A DNA stretch of 64,000 nt from Chitinophaga sp. SYP-B3965 (lineage in GTDB: Bacteria; Bacteroidota; Bacteroidia; Chitinophagales; Chitinophagaceae): positions 2,728,001-2,792,000 of the forward strand of contig NZ_WJFD01000001.1 of the NCBI RefSeq assembly GCF_009647655.1, given 5' to 3'. Under the pieces are notes generated by a model that saw only the letters and a list, made by a program, of their open reading frames with translations, was not told the DNA's origin and searched no databases. Position numbers and translations under genes: made by a program. Of the stretch, positions 31,947 through 40,527 are shown one piece after another. Every line of letters begins with the position of its first letter. Positions within the stretch are counted from its first letter, which is position 1.

Positions 31947-32513
31947 TTATTCGCCGGCCGAGGGTTTCCTCAGTTCTTCCCGGTTAATGAATATGGAAAA
32001 TATGGTGGTTCCGTAATTTCTTTTTGAGCGGAAATAGCTAAACTGCTCGTAATTATTGCGTGGTGTATGTTCTATCACAAACCATCCTTCCGGTTTCAGT
32101 AATTGCCTTTCAAAAATGATCTTCGGCAGATCATCAATGTTAGTGAGCTGATAAGGAGGGCCGGCAAAAATGAAATCGAACTGCTCGGTACATTGCTGCA
32201 GGTATTTGAATACATCCATCCGCACCAGTTTCAATTTCACATCCAGCATCTCTGCTGTTTTGGCGATAAAATCCGCCATGGCATTATCCTTTTCCACAAT
32301 CGTCTGATCTGTTGCGCCGCGGGATGCCAGTTCATAACTGATAGCACCTGTACCACCAAAGATGTCCAGCGTTTTGAGCGCGGAAATATCCAGGTTGTTT
32401 TCGATAATATTGAACAGGCCGCCCTTCGCAAGGTCCGTTGTTGGACGGGTATGCGGCATATTGGCAGGAGGGCTGATCTTCCTGCCACCCATTGCTCCTC
32501 CTACTATACGCAT
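31947..32513 (-). CDS. rsmD: RsmD family 16S rRNA (guanine-N2) methyltransferase
   Basis: A 188-residue SAM-dependent methyltransferase expected to modify G966 of 16S rRNA. The N terminus MRIVGGAMGGRKI and PTTDLAKGGLFNI are RsmD signatures, and motif I is TLDIFGGTGAISYELASRG. Motif IV reads FIFAGPPYQ, so Gly stands where the family has Asp or Asn in (D/N)PPY. The codon is ggc. The gene overlaps the DUF3822 gene by about 10 bp and precedes coaD by 10 bp. Confidence 0.92.
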   Translation of the reverse strand: MRIVGGAMGGRKISPPANMPHTRPTTDLAKGGLFNIIENNLDISALKTLDIFGGTGAISYELASRGATDQTIVEKDNAMADFIAKTAEMLDVKLKLVRMDVFKYLQQCTEQFDFIFAGPPYQLTNIDDLPKIIFERQLLKPEGWFVIEHTPRNNYEQFSYFRSKRNYGTTIFSIFINREELRKPSAGE

Positions 32514-33379
32514 AAGGCCAATGCATAAAGATTGTGAAAATGATGTGCAGGTACTTCATTCATCTTGCCGATGTAGAGGAACCCTTCCGGCTTATTCACC
32601 CAGTCCAGCCGTGGTAAAAAACGGTTCAGTTCCTGGTACACCTGGGAGTCTTTTGTGAGCGCGCCACCCAGTTTTATTTTTGCCTGCAGTTCCGTGAGGT
32701 CCAGCTGGCGGAGAGAATTAACGATGTAGTATACAATATCCAATCCACTCCGGTAAGGCAGCTGCTGTTGCAGCAATAATTTACCGGCGGCATAGATGGT
32801 TAGCGCAAATTGCTGCTGTTGTACCTCAATGAACACCACCCCGTCTGAGAACATGATATCGCGATCCTGTTTGTAAGACTTCAGCAATGCAGAGTGGGCA
32901 TGTACCACCCGGTCTGAAGAAAACTCCTTCCGCAGAAAACCCAGGATATCTTTATCCGTAGCATATACATTCACCATACCCAGTTCCGGCAAACTGTCTG
33001 ATAGTACCGCTTCCTGGATCCTTTCCAGGTGTGCCACATGGAGGTAATCCTTTTTCAACTGACCCGCAAATAATGGTTCCGGCACTAAGGTATTATCCGG
33101 AGAATCAAAGCCCAGTAGTACTTCTTTGAAAGCGGTAAACAGTAATTTATCTGCATCAAAGATCTGTTCTATCATTTCCAGATCAGCCACAGCCAAGGTT
33201 TTAGGCTGATAGCTATAACTTTTCAGGGCCAGGAATTTGCGGGTGGTGGGCGCCAGTACAGCATAACTGAAGGTGCCGCTGCCGATCAGCACCAGCAGGG
33301 TGCAGATCGTCAGATCCGTTTCCAGCAAAGTGGCATCGTCTATCGCGTAAGTCGGTTGTATCGTATAAGCCACAGGCAT
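32504..33379 (-). CDS. DUF3822 family protein
   Basis: A 291-residue cytosolic protein of the Bacteroidota-specific DUF3822 family. It has an LLVLIGSGTFSYAVLAPTTRKFLALK opening, and a GVVFIEVQQQQFALTIY strand pair further on. The overall pattern resembles two actin-like half domains, but no function is established. The ATG at 33379 is preferred to 33403. It overlaps rsmD by about 10 bp and heads the DUF3822-rsmD-coaD-thioesterase operon, a layout often seen in the phylum. Confidence 0.85.
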   Translation of the reverse strand: MPVAYTIQPTYAIDDATLLETDLTICTLLVLIGSGTFSYAVLAPTTRKFLALKSYSYQPKTLAVADLEMIEQIFDADKLLFTAFKEVLLGFDSPDNTLVPEPLFAGQLKKDYLHVAHLERIQEAVLSDSLPELGMVNVYATDKDILGFLRKEFSSDRVVHAHSALLKSYKQDRDIMFSDGVVFIEVQQQQFALTIYAAGKLLLQQQLPYRSGLDIVYYIVNSLRQLDLTELQAKIKLGGALTKDSQVYQELNRFLPRLDWVNKPEGFLYIGKMNEVPAHHFHNLYALALCV

Positions 33380-33446
33380 GCGTTTCAGTATTGTAAGGCA
33401 CAATAATAATCAAAATAAATGAGAGTTAAGGATGGCTTAAAGGCCG

Positions 33447-33454
33447 TATTTTTG
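33447..33454 (+). promoter_or_regulatory. -7 box for the MATE gene
   Basis: TATTTTTG matches TAnnTTTG and lies 29 bp before the ATG. The -33 position has no TTTG. Confidence 0.5.
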
Positions 33455-33483
33455 CATCGCCCAACGGAAACCCGGGGAAAAGC

Positions 33484-34818
33484 ATGCAAGTAGACGTATC
33501 CAATAAACAGATCCTGAAGATTGCTGGCCCTATCTGCCTGGCCCTGATCCTGCCCCAGATCAATCACATGACCAATGCCGCCTTTTTGGGTCACCTGGGG
33601 GAATTCCCTTTTGCCGTGAACGGCATTGCCGGTATCTATTACCTGGTCATGTACATGATCGCTTATGGATTGAACAGTGGTTTGCAGGTCCTTTTTGCCC
33701 GGAGGGCGGGAGAATTGAATTATGCAGGTATGGGCCGTTACTTTTCCAATGGCATTCTGCTGGCCCTCCTCTTTTCTGCCATCGCTATCGTGATCACTTA
33801 TGCACTGGCGCCTTACTTTTTTGCGCACAGCCTGCACGACCCCAATATCCGGGATGCTGCCACTTCGTTCACCCGTATCCGTATCTGGGGTTTGCCTTTC
33901 CTGATGCTGATGGGGTTATGCAATGCATTTTATACCGGCACCGGTAATACACGTCTGCTGGCTATTACTTCTCTTTTCCAGGAAGCCGTGAACATTGGTT
34001 TGGATTATGGACTGATCTTTGGCAAAATGGGCTTGCCGGCATTGGGTTTGAATGGCGCTGCTTATGCATCTATTATTGCGGAGTTCGTGGGGTTTGTGGT
34101 GGCATTTTGTTTGTTACTCGGCTTTAAGTTCCACATAAAATTCCACCTGTTCACCTGGCTTAAACCGGACTGGACATCCATCCGTAATATCCTTACCATT
34201 TCTGCGCCCCTGATCGTACAATTCCTCTTCAGCATCGGCAGCTGGCTGATCTTCTTTATATTTATAGAACACCTGGGGCAAAGACCACTGGCTATTTCCA
34301 ATATGATGCGGAGCATCTTTGGGCTCTTTGGTATTTTCACCTGGGCATTGGCCTCAACCTGTAATACGATGGTCAGTAATCTTATCGGGCAGGGGCGGGA
34401 AAATGAAGTGGTGAGCGTAGTAAAGAAGATCGGTGGATTTGCGCTGCTTTGCGCGATGGTAGTAAGTTTGCTGATCAACATCTTTCCTTATCAGTTGCTG
34501 CATATCTACACAGCAGATACCGCTATGATCACGGAAGCACTTCCCTCTATCCATGTATGCACACTAGTCACCTTGCTTTCTTCTATCACGGCGATCGTAT
34601 TTAATGGTGTTACCGGCACGGGTAATACACGCATCAATTTATTCATTGAGTTTGCGGCAGTTACGGTATACCTGATCTATTGTTTTGTGGTAATAGAACG
34701 CTGGCAGAGCCCGTTGCATTGGGCCTGGGGAGCTGAATTCGTGTATTGGACCACGATGTTCTCGCTGGCGTTATGGTACTTAAGGAGTGGAAGATGGAAA
34801 GGGAAAACTATTGCATAG
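33484..34818 (+). CDS. MATE family efflux transporter
   Basis: A 444-residue inner-membrane transporter with about 12 membrane helices in two related halves. Family features include LPQINHMTNAAFLGHLGEFP near the N terminus and the FYTGTGNTRLLAITSLFQEAVNIGLDYGLIFG stretch. MATE pumps export drugs or metabolites with Na+ or H+ exchange; the substrate is unknown. It converges with the TPR gene with an 11-bp overlap at the 3' ends. Confidence 0.92.
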   Translation: MQVDVSNKQILKIAGPICLALILPQINHMTNAAFLGHLGEFPFAVNGIAGIYYLVMYMIAYGLNSGLQVLFARRAGELNYAGMGRYFSNGILLALLFSAIAIVITYALAPYFFAHSLHDPNIRDAATSFTRIRIWGLPFLMLMGLCNAFYTGTGNTRLLAITSLFQEAVNIGLDYGLIFGKMGLPALGLNGAAYASIIAEFVGFVVAFCLLLGFKFHIKFHLFTWLKPDWTSIRNILTISAPLIVQFLFSIGSWLIFFIFIEHLGQRPLAISNMMRSIFGLFGIFTWALASTCNTMVSNLIGQGRENEVVSVVKKIGGFALLCAMVVSLLINIFPYQLLHIYTADTAMITEALPSIHVCTLVTLLSSITAIVFNGVTGTGNTRINLFIEFAAVTVYLIYCFVVIERWQSPLHWAWGAEFVYWTTMFSLALWYLRSGRWKGKTIA

Positions 34819-35563
34819 CGTCCAGCATCTTCTTCATTTCCATCTTATAACCCTGATCATCCGATAAAATAGGACGGAGCCGCAGGCCTTTATTCAGGAT
34901 TTCCATGGCCTGTGTTTCCTTGTTACTATGCCGGAAAGCAATGGCCAGATCAAGATAGTTCTGTATGATGCTGGCTTTTAGCTGGTTGCATTTTTCATAA
35001 CTGGCAATCGCTTCTTCTATGGTACCGGGTGGCACTCCACCGAACAATACTTTTGCAGCTGCCTTTTCAATACCACTCAGGTTGGAAAGATCATAATTCC
35101 ATTTTCCCAGGAGATGATATACTTCTGCATAATCCGGTTTGAACTTAATGGCCAGGTCTGCATACTTTTTCGTTTCTGAGAAAGCAGCTACTTTTTCCTT
35201 TGCACCGGATATCGATCCGATATATGCCCAGGTCATGGCCATGGCGTAATTGGCAGTGGGATTTTCCGGCTCTACTTTTAAAGCCTCGAAAGCATAGATC
35301 TTTGCGTTATTGAAAAACTCCAGCTTCTGCGCTTTGTCTTTCTGCCTGCCCCCTTCTCTTCCGCAGATGAGGCTGGCCTGGCTAAAGGAAGCAACATGAC
35401 CGGGAGACACCTGTAATACTTCTTTGTATTTCGCGAGTGCTTCGCCGTCTTTCATTTGTTTTTCAAGCATTTGTGCCTGAGCAAACAATTCTTCAACAGA
35501 TTGCGCTTGCAGGGAAAGAGAAACCCAGCAGGTTAGAAAAAGTAAAATGGTTTTCTTAAGCAT
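34808..35563 (-). CDS. Secreted TPR protein resembling eukaryotic RMDN/FAM82
   Basis: A 251-residue protein with signal peptide MLKKTILLFLTCWVSLSLQAQ, then helical TPR-like repeats. The central LLGKWNYDLSNLSGIEKAAA followed by KVLFGGVPPGTIEEAIASYEK resembles the conserved segment of regulator of microtubule dynamics (RMDN/FAM82) proteins, which contain GRWCY, LS, EK, LFG, PP and EEAL in the same order. This is from memory, not a search. The signal peptide indicates an exported protein. The function is unknown in bacteria. Confidence 0.75.
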   Translation of the reverse strand: MLKKTILLFLTCWVSLSLQAQSVEELFAQAQMLEKQMKDGEALAKYKEVLQVSPGHVASFSQASLICGREGGRQKDKAQKLEFFNNAKIYAFEALKVEPENPTANYAMAMTWAYIGSISGAKEKVAAFSETKKYADLAIKFKPDYAEVYHLLGKWNYDLSNLSGIEKAAAKVLFGGVPPGTIEEAIASYEKCNQLKASIIQNYLDLAIAFRHSNKETQAMEILNKGLRLRPILSDDQGYKMEMKKMLDAMQ

Positions 35564-35601
35564 AGGACTTTATTGAATTTACGGGTACCTAAAAATAAAG
35601 A

Positions 35602-35952
35602 TTAATATTGTTTTTCCAGCGTTACCACGGAAAAAGAGAGGTCTCCACCAAAGGGTGGTGCTTGTTTTTTCAGTATTACTCTGGAACGGCTCACTGCGGG
35701 GAAAGTACTTTTGATGGTAACCGAGATATCATGTACTACCTGTTCCAGCAAGGGTTGCGGCGTTTGCATGATGCGTTTGGCGATGGAATGCAGGATTTCG
35801 TAGTTAACAGATTCAATAAGAGAGGATGGGTGTTGTGGTTCCGGAATACTTACTTCAATATCCAGTATGAAATAATTGCCAATTACCTGTTCTTCCGGGT
35901 AAAGGCCATGATAAGCGTAGAATTTAAGTCCCTCCAGTGCAATAGATAGCAT
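35602..35952 (-). CDS. folB: Dihydroneopterin aldolase
   Basis: A 116-residue enzyme of folate synthesis that converts dihydroneopterin to 6-hydroxymethyl-dihydropterin. The opening IALEGLKFYAYHGLYPEEQVIG is the family signature with the conserved YHG. VNYEILHSIAKRIM and LEQVVHDISVTIK follow, and the C-terminal VILKKQAPPFGG carries the conserved lysine-proline pattern. The ATG at 35952 fits family length better than 35985. It lies just past a strong hairpin that follows trxB. Confidence 0.95.
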   Translation of the reverse strand: MLSIALEGLKFYAYHGLYPEEQVIGNYFILDIEVSIPEPQHPSSLIESVNYEILHSIAKRIMQTPQPLLEQVVHDISVTIKSTFPAVSRSRVILKKQAPPFGGDLSFSVVTLEKQY

Positions 35953-35964
35953 AGTATAAAATAT

Positions 35965-35995
35965 CGAAGGATCAATGTAAAGCATTGATCCTTCG
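35965..35995 (-). terminator. Hairpin terminator after trxB
   Basis: A 13-bp perfect stem (CGAAGGATCAATG with CATTGATCCTTCG) with a 5-base loop. On the minus strand an AT-rich tail follows, but the T-run is weak. It lies just past the trxB stop at 36004. Confidence 0.7.
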
Positions 35996-36003
35996 TGATG
36001 AAA

Positions 36004-36951
36004 TTAATGTCCTTTTGCAGAGAGGTATCTTTCCGCATCCAGTGCAGCCATACAACCGCTACCGGCAGCAGTTACCGCCTGGCGGTATACTTTATCCTGT
36101 ACGTCTCCACAGGCAAAAACGCCTTCCACACTGGTTCTGCTGGTGCCGGGGATGGTTTTGATATATCCCTGCTCGTCCATATCCAGTTTGGATTTGAAGA
36201 TATCAGAATTAGGCTGGTGACCAATGGCCACGAAGAAAGCGCTCACCGGAATGGTTTGTTCTTCTTTGGTTACAAGGTTCTGAATACGAACACCTTCTAC
36301 TTTATTTTCACCGGTCACTTCCAATGTTTCGGAATTCCAGTACACCATAATGTTGGAGGTTTTCAGTACACGGTCCTGCATTACTTTAGATGCTCTCATT
36401 TCATGACGGCGAACCAGCATGTGTACATTAGAGCAGATCTTGGAAAGATACAGTGCTTCTTCCGCTGCGGTATCTCCTGCACCCACGATGGCTGCTTCTT
36501 TCCCTCTGAAAAAGAATCCGTCGCAAACAGCGCAGGCGGAAACGCCGCTGCCGTTCAGGCGTTGTTCTGAAGGAAGGCCCAGCCATTTGGCGGAAGCCCC
36601 TGTTGCTATAATAATGGCATCTGCCGTGATCGTTTTTTCTTCGTCTATTTCCACTTTATAAGGCTGGGAGGAAAAATCCACGGCGGTAGCCAATCCATAA
36701 CGGATATCAGCACCCATGCGGCTCGCCTGCTTTTCAAAATCCACCATCATTTCAGGCCCCTGTATGCCTTCCGGATATCCCGGGTAGTTCTCAACTTCAG
36801 TAGTGATGGTCAATTGACCGCCGGGTTGAATGCCCTGATACAATACGGGTTTCAGGTTAGCACGGGCAGCATAGATCGCTGCGGTATACCCTGCCGGGCC
36901 TGATCCGATGATCAGTACATGTACATGTTCTTGTGGAGTGTTGTTTTCCAT
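36004..36951 (-). CDS. trxB: Thioredoxin-disulfide reductase
   Basis: A 315-residue flavoprotein that reduces thioredoxin with NADPH. The FAD motif GSGPAG is at residues 16-21, the redox pair is C140-A-V-C143 in SACAVCDG, the NADPH motif GAGDTAAEEALYL follows, and the FAD-binding VFACGDV is near the C terminus. All key residues are present. It lies between a DUF4249 gene and folB on the minus strand. Confidence 0.97.
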   Translation of the reverse strand: MENNTPQEHVHVLIIGSGPAGYTAAIYAARANLKPVLYQGIQPGGQLTITTEVENYPGYPEGIQGPEMMVDFEKQASRMGADIRYGLATAVDFSSQPYKVEIDEEKTITADAIIIATGASAKWLGLPSEQRLNGSGVSACAVCDGFFFRGKEAAIVGAGDTAAEEALYLSKICSNVHMLVRRHEMRASKVMQDRVLKTSNIMVYWNSETLEVTGENKVEGVRIQNLVTKEEQTIPVSAFFVAIGHQPNSDIFKSKLDMDEQGYIKTIPGTSRTSVEGVFACGDVQDKVYRQAVTAAGSGCMAALDAERYLSAKGH

Positions 36952-36978
36952 GCTGTTGTTGCTGTTGATTGGTTTTGA

Positions 36979-37842
36979 TTATTTTGGTATAGTAATGGTC
37001 TTGTAAGAAACACAGTATCCGCCCCAGTTACCTAATGCGCCCTGCACATTGCCGATCGCGCGGTTAGGTTTTAACGGACTGCCTGTAGTGTTATATGCCA
37101 GATCAAGGGTACGCCAGAAATCATAGGTACCATGATCTACGTTACAGAACTTGAGTGCTACCGTATCCCCTCTTTTAAAGAATTGATGTTCACCCGTTTC
37201 CGTTGTTTTATTCTTATCAACACCTGCATCCAGTGGTATTTCAAAAGTAGTGCCGTTCACTGCTTTGTCATCAAATACTGAATTCAGGCCTGCCATAAAG
37301 TCCTCTTTGTTACGAGCGGTAAAGTATCGGACATAATTACCTCTTTCAGGCGCGTCTGTTACTTTTACAAACAGGCGTACTTTGGTAACATCCGGGCCTT
37401 CCACTCTTTTCCATCCTATGGAATCCAGGGAAAACCTGCCTTCCGGAATGGTAGTAATGGAAGAGAGCACCTTATCGCCAACTTCTATGCGCAGTGTATA
37501 GCTGGCGCCTCTTTCCCCCACAAAAGCGTTACTCATGTCAGCCGTATCCACGGTATAAAAGCAGGTGGTGTCTGAGCTGTACTCACGCAACTGATGCGTT
37601 TGTGCGCCATTGGACACGGTGATCTTTGCACCATGTACAAAGGAAGCCAGTAATTGCTCCGGTTCAATTTTAGAAAAATAGTCAAGACTGCGGCTCAACG
37701 TTACCGTTGGAAACCTGCCATCCTCAATCATCCCTTCCACCACCAGCTGCTCTCCTTTATCCCGGAGATCAACTGAGTTCCCTTTTTGGCAAGCCGTACC
37801 CGACACAATTGTCAGTACAAGTAGAATAGGTGCATTTCGCAT
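36979..37842 (-). CDS. DUF4249 family lipoprotein (second copy)
   Basis: A 287-residue lipoprotein. The N terminus MRNAPILLVLTIVSGTAC is a lipoprotein signal, with the cysteine of the GTAC lipobox. The mature domain has LVVEGMIEDGRFPTVTLSRS and SYTLRIEVGDKVLSSITTIPE, matching the family and the first copy at 611-1483. Unlike that copy it has no adjacent TonB receptor. The ATG at 37842 is chosen because it gives the signal peptide and lies 7 bp after a TATTTTTG box; an upstream ATG would run through that promoter. Confidence 0.82.
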   Translation of the reverse strand: MRNAPILLVLTIVSGTACQKGNSVDLRDKGEQLVVEGMIEDGRFPTVTLSRSLDYFSKIEPEQLLASFVHGAKITVSNGAQTHQLREYSSDTTCFYTVDTADMSNAFVGERGASYTLRIEVGDKVLSSITTIPEGRFSLDSIGWKRVEGPDVTKVRLFVKVTDAPERGNYVRYFTARNKEDFMAGLNSVFDDKAVNGTTFEIPLDAGVDKNKTTETGEHQFFKRGDTVALKFCNVDHGTYDFWRTLDLAYNTTGSPLKPNRAIGNVQGALGNWGGYCVSYKTITIPK

Positions 37843-37849
37843 AAGAGTG

Positions 37850-37857
37850 CAAAAATA
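37850..37857 (-). promoter_or_regulatory. -7 box for the second DUF4249 gene
   Basis: The minus strand reads TATTTTTG, matching TAnnTTTG, 7 bp before the chosen ATG. This again places the transcript start close to the start codon. Confidence 0.55.
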
Positions 37858-37932
37858 ACGGGTTGGGAGGAGAAAATCGAATCGGGTAGTACGAAAGGTA
37901 TCTATATGGGTATAATCCCCCTTTATGGGCAC

Positions 37933-37973
37933 AAAAAAAGCATCCCGCCATTTGTATAGGCGGGATGCTTTTA
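37933..37973 (-). terminator. Terminator after rpoD
   Basis: A 13-bp perfect stem (AAAGCATCCCGCC with GGCGGGATGCTTT) has an A-run on its left, giving a U-tract on the minus strand. It lies 32 bp past the rpoD stop. Confidence 0.9.
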
Positions 37974-38004
37974 TCCCAGATTCGAAGATTAATATTTAAA
38001 CCAA

Positions 38005-38862
38005 TTATCCCAGATAGGATTTAAGTGCGCCGCTGTAGCGGGCCTTTTGAAGCCTTTTAATAGCTCTTTCTTTGATTTGGCGGATACGTTCCTTTGTCAA
38101 ATCGTACTTCTGTCCTATTTGTTCAATCGTTGCGCCGTTTTCACCATCCAGACCAAAATAAGCGTTCACAATTTCCGCTTCGCGGGGGCTCAGGGACTTG
38201 AGCACGCGACGGATCTCTTCTCTCAAAGAATCCTGCATGACATCATCGTCGGTTACAGCGCCACCTTCCAGCAGATCGCCCATCGCTACATCTTCCGCTT
38301 CGTGCACAGGTGCATCGAGGGACATGTGGCGGGTATTGCTCTGGAAGATATTGTTGATCTCCGATTCAGACATTTCCAGGATCTCAGCCAGCTCTTCTGT
38401 AGAAGGCTCACGTTCGTTTTCCTGTTCAAATGCCATGTAGGCTTTATTCGCTTTATTATAAGTGCCAATTTTATTCTGCGGCAGACGAACAAGACGACCT
38501 TGTTCAGCCAGCGCCTGCAAAATGGATTGACGAATCCACCATACAGCGTAAGAGATGAATTTGAAACCTTTTGTTTCATCGAAACGTTGTGCTGCCTTGA
38601 TCAACCCTAAGTTGCCCTCATTGATGAGGTCAGAAAGGCTTAAGCCCTGGTGTTGATATTGTTTGGCCACAGAAACAACGAAACGAAGGTTTCCTGTAGT
38701 TAATCTTTCTAGAGCCCTTTGGTCCCCCATTTTGATACGTTGGGCCAATGTGGTCTCCTCTTCTGGAGTTAACAATGGGATCTTCGAGATTTCCTGCAGG
38801 TACTTTTCTACCGCCTGCGAATCACGATTGGTGATCTGGGTGGCAATTTTAAGTTGCCTCAT
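38005..38862 (-). CDS. rpoD: Primary RNA polymerase sigma factor (RpoD/SigA family)
   Basis: A 285-residue sigma-70 factor. Regions 1.2, 2, 3 and 4 are all present: DSQAVEKYLQEISKIPLLTPEEE, then region 2 with LSLSDLINEGNLGLIKAAQRFD and FISYAVWWIRQSI, then region 4 with the HTH GATIEQIGQKYDLTKERIRQIK. Region 1.1 is missing and the non-conserved insert is absent, giving the short form known for Bacteroidota primary sigma factors. It would recognise the TTTG/TAnnTTTG promoters found throughout the window. A 416-bp gene-free region lies upstream. Confidence 0.95.
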   Translation of the reverse strand: MRQLKIATQITNRDSQAVEKYLQEISKIPLLTPEEETTLAQRIKMGDQRALERLTTGNLRFVVSVAKQYQHQGLSLSDLINEGNLGLIKAAQRFDETKGFKFISYAVWWIRQSILQALAEQGRLVRLPQNKIGTYNKANKAYMAFEQENEREPSTEELAEILEMSESEINNIFQSNTRHMSLDAPVHEAEDVAMGDLLEGGAVTDDDVMQDSLREEIRRVLKSLSPREAEIVNAYFGLDGENGATIEQIGQKYDLTKERIRQIKERAIKRLQKARYSGALKSYLG

Positions 38863-39278
38863 ATTTTAAAATTTGGTTTACGAATAATTTGAGAGCGCTT
38901 GCACATAAATTCTAACGTTATAACACCGGAAAGATATTTTTTGTTGTAACATTTAAATGTGATATCTTACACAGTTGCGAAATTAGCGTGCAAAGATCGT
39001 GCTAATCCCCCACTCTTCCAAATAACTTGATATGGCATATAAATGGGTTACGATTTGCGGGGTAACTTCAGCGTTACGTGTTCATTGTCAACTGTTCAAC
39101 GTTTTTCAATTAAGCCTCTATGTCTCAATAGTATAACAAAGTACACGATATAAACGTATTTTTATAGCGTTTTAGTCACTATTTGAGGGGGTTTAATTAA
39201 ATTTTAACAATTGAAAATAAATCTCATTCAAATTAAGATTTTCTCTAATTTACCATAATACTCATTGCAAAATTTTCA
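38863..39278. other. Large AT-rich gap between rpoD and threonine aldolase
   Basis: These 416 bases separate divergent genes and contain both promoter regions. No full TTTG-N19-TAnnTTTG was found on either strand. TAATTTAC near 39247 is an imperfect -7 match for the aldolase. No ORF of note. The length suggests regulation of rpoD, but nothing specific was seen. Confidence 0.4.
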
Positions 39279-40292
39279 ATGGACTACAGAAGCGACACTT
39301 TTACAAAACCCGGCAAAGGCATGCTGAATGCCATGATTGAAGCAAACACAGGAGATGACGTTTTCGGAGAAGATCCTACCGTGAACAAACTGGAAGCCAT
39401 GATGTCAGAACTTTTTGGCATGGAGGCAGCCCTTTACTGCCCTTCCGGCACAATGAGTAACCAGATCGCCATTAAAGTACACACCCTCCCCGGCGATGAA
39501 GTCATTTGCAGCACCCTGGCGCACGTTTATATCTATGAAGGAGGAGGCATTGCCTTCAACGCCGGCGCACAGGTCAGGGCCCTGGAAGGGGACCGTGGCA
39601 TGATCACCGCCGCAGATGTGGAAGCTGCCATCAACCCGGATGATATTCATAAAGCCCGAACTTCTCTTGTATGCCTGGAAAATACTTCCAACAGAGGCGG
39701 CGGATGCTGTTATGAATGGGAACAGATCGAACAGATCCGGGAAGTTTGTAACAGACATGGTTTAAAACTACACCTGGATGGCGCCCGCCTTTTCAATGCA
39801 TTACTGGCCACCGGCCAAACCGCAGCACAATTCGGCGCCACTTTCGATAGTATCTCCGTTTGCTTAAATAAAGGCATGGGCTGCCCCATGGGCTCCATAT
39901 TATTAGGTTCCGCTGCTTTCATAAAAGAAGCCCGCCGCGTACGTAAAAAACTGGGTGGCGGTATGCGCCAGGCTGGTTATATGGCTGCTACCGGGGTTTA
40001 TGCATTGGAAAACAATGTGGAACGCCTCGCAGAAGATCACCAGCACGCCAAGAAGATTGCAGGTGCTTTGCTGGAAAGAGAGTTCACCGGTCACATGCTG
40101 CCCGTGGAAACCAATATCCTCATCTTTGAAGTGAAACATCCCTGGACGCCCATCACCTTCCGGGATTTCATGCAGCAACAGGATATTCGCGTGATGGCCA
40201 TTTCTCCAACACAGGTACGCATGGTGCTCCACCTGGATATTACACCGGAAATGGTGGATAGGACCATTGCCGTGATCCGCAGTATGGAGTGA
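39279..40292 (+). CDS. ltaE: Low-specificity L-threonine aldolase
   Basis: A 337-residue PLP enzyme that splits threonine to glycine and acetaldehyde. The opening DYRSDTFTKPGKGML is the family start. The PLP lysine is K198 in SVCLNKGMGCPMGS, and HLDGARLFNA carries the PLP-binding aspartate. All motifs are intact and the length is normal. It stands alone, with a large inverted repeat directly after it. Confidence 0.93.
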   Translation: MDYRSDTFTKPGKGMLNAMIEANTGDDVFGEDPTVNKLEAMMSELFGMEAALYCPSGTMSNQIAIKVHTLPGDEVICSTLAHVYIYEGGGIAFNAGAQVRALEGDRGMITAADVEAAINPDDIHKARTSLVCLENTSNRGGGCCYEWEQIEQIREVCNRHGLKLHLDGARLFNALLATGQTAAQFGATFDSISVCLNKGMGCPMGSILLGSAAFIKEARRVRKKLGGGMRQAGYMAATGVYALENNVERLAEDHQHAKKIAGALLEREFTGHMLPVETNILIFEVKHPWTPITFRDFMQQQDIRVMAISPTQVRMVLHLDITPEMVDRTIAVIRSME

Positions 40293-40333
40293 TTTCCTTC
40301 ACATTATTGTGCAAATATGATCTGATATTTGTC

Positions 40334-40425
40334 TAATGGTTGTATAATCCTTGCTTCATCCAAGCTTCATCCTTGTGCAAACCTGCTCCAGGCAAGCAGA
40401 TGAAGCTTGGATGAAGCAACCATTA
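40334..40425. repeat. Large perfect inverted repeat with GATGAAGC modules
   Basis: Left arm 40351-40371 and right arm 40399-40419 form a perfect 21-bp stem (starting TTGCTTCATCC and ending GGATGAAGCAA). A further TAATGG (40334-40339) pairs with CCATTA (40420-40425) if eleven left-arm bases bulge out. The loop is 27 bases. GGATGAAGCAAGG repeats again at 40431-40443, so at least four GATGAAGC/GCTTCATC words occur in 95 bp. It lies between ltaE and the valS promoter and is followed by no T-run. Confidence 0.85.
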
Positions 40426-40490
40426 AGCAAGGATGAAGCAAGGTTGGAGCATAATTATGGCCCATAATTCGGAATCCATCCGATATTCAA

Positions 40491-40498
40491 TATTTTTG
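40491..40498 (+). promoter_or_regulatory. -7 box for valS
   Basis: TATTTTTG matches TAnnTTTG. TTCG lies at 40468-40471, 19 bp upstream, one base off TTTG. The ATG is 29 bp downstream. The upstream hairpin (40334-40425) lies outside the predicted transcript. Confidence 0.6.
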
Positions 40499-40527
40499 CA
40501 TGCTCAAAAACAGGCTTAATCAAGAAA

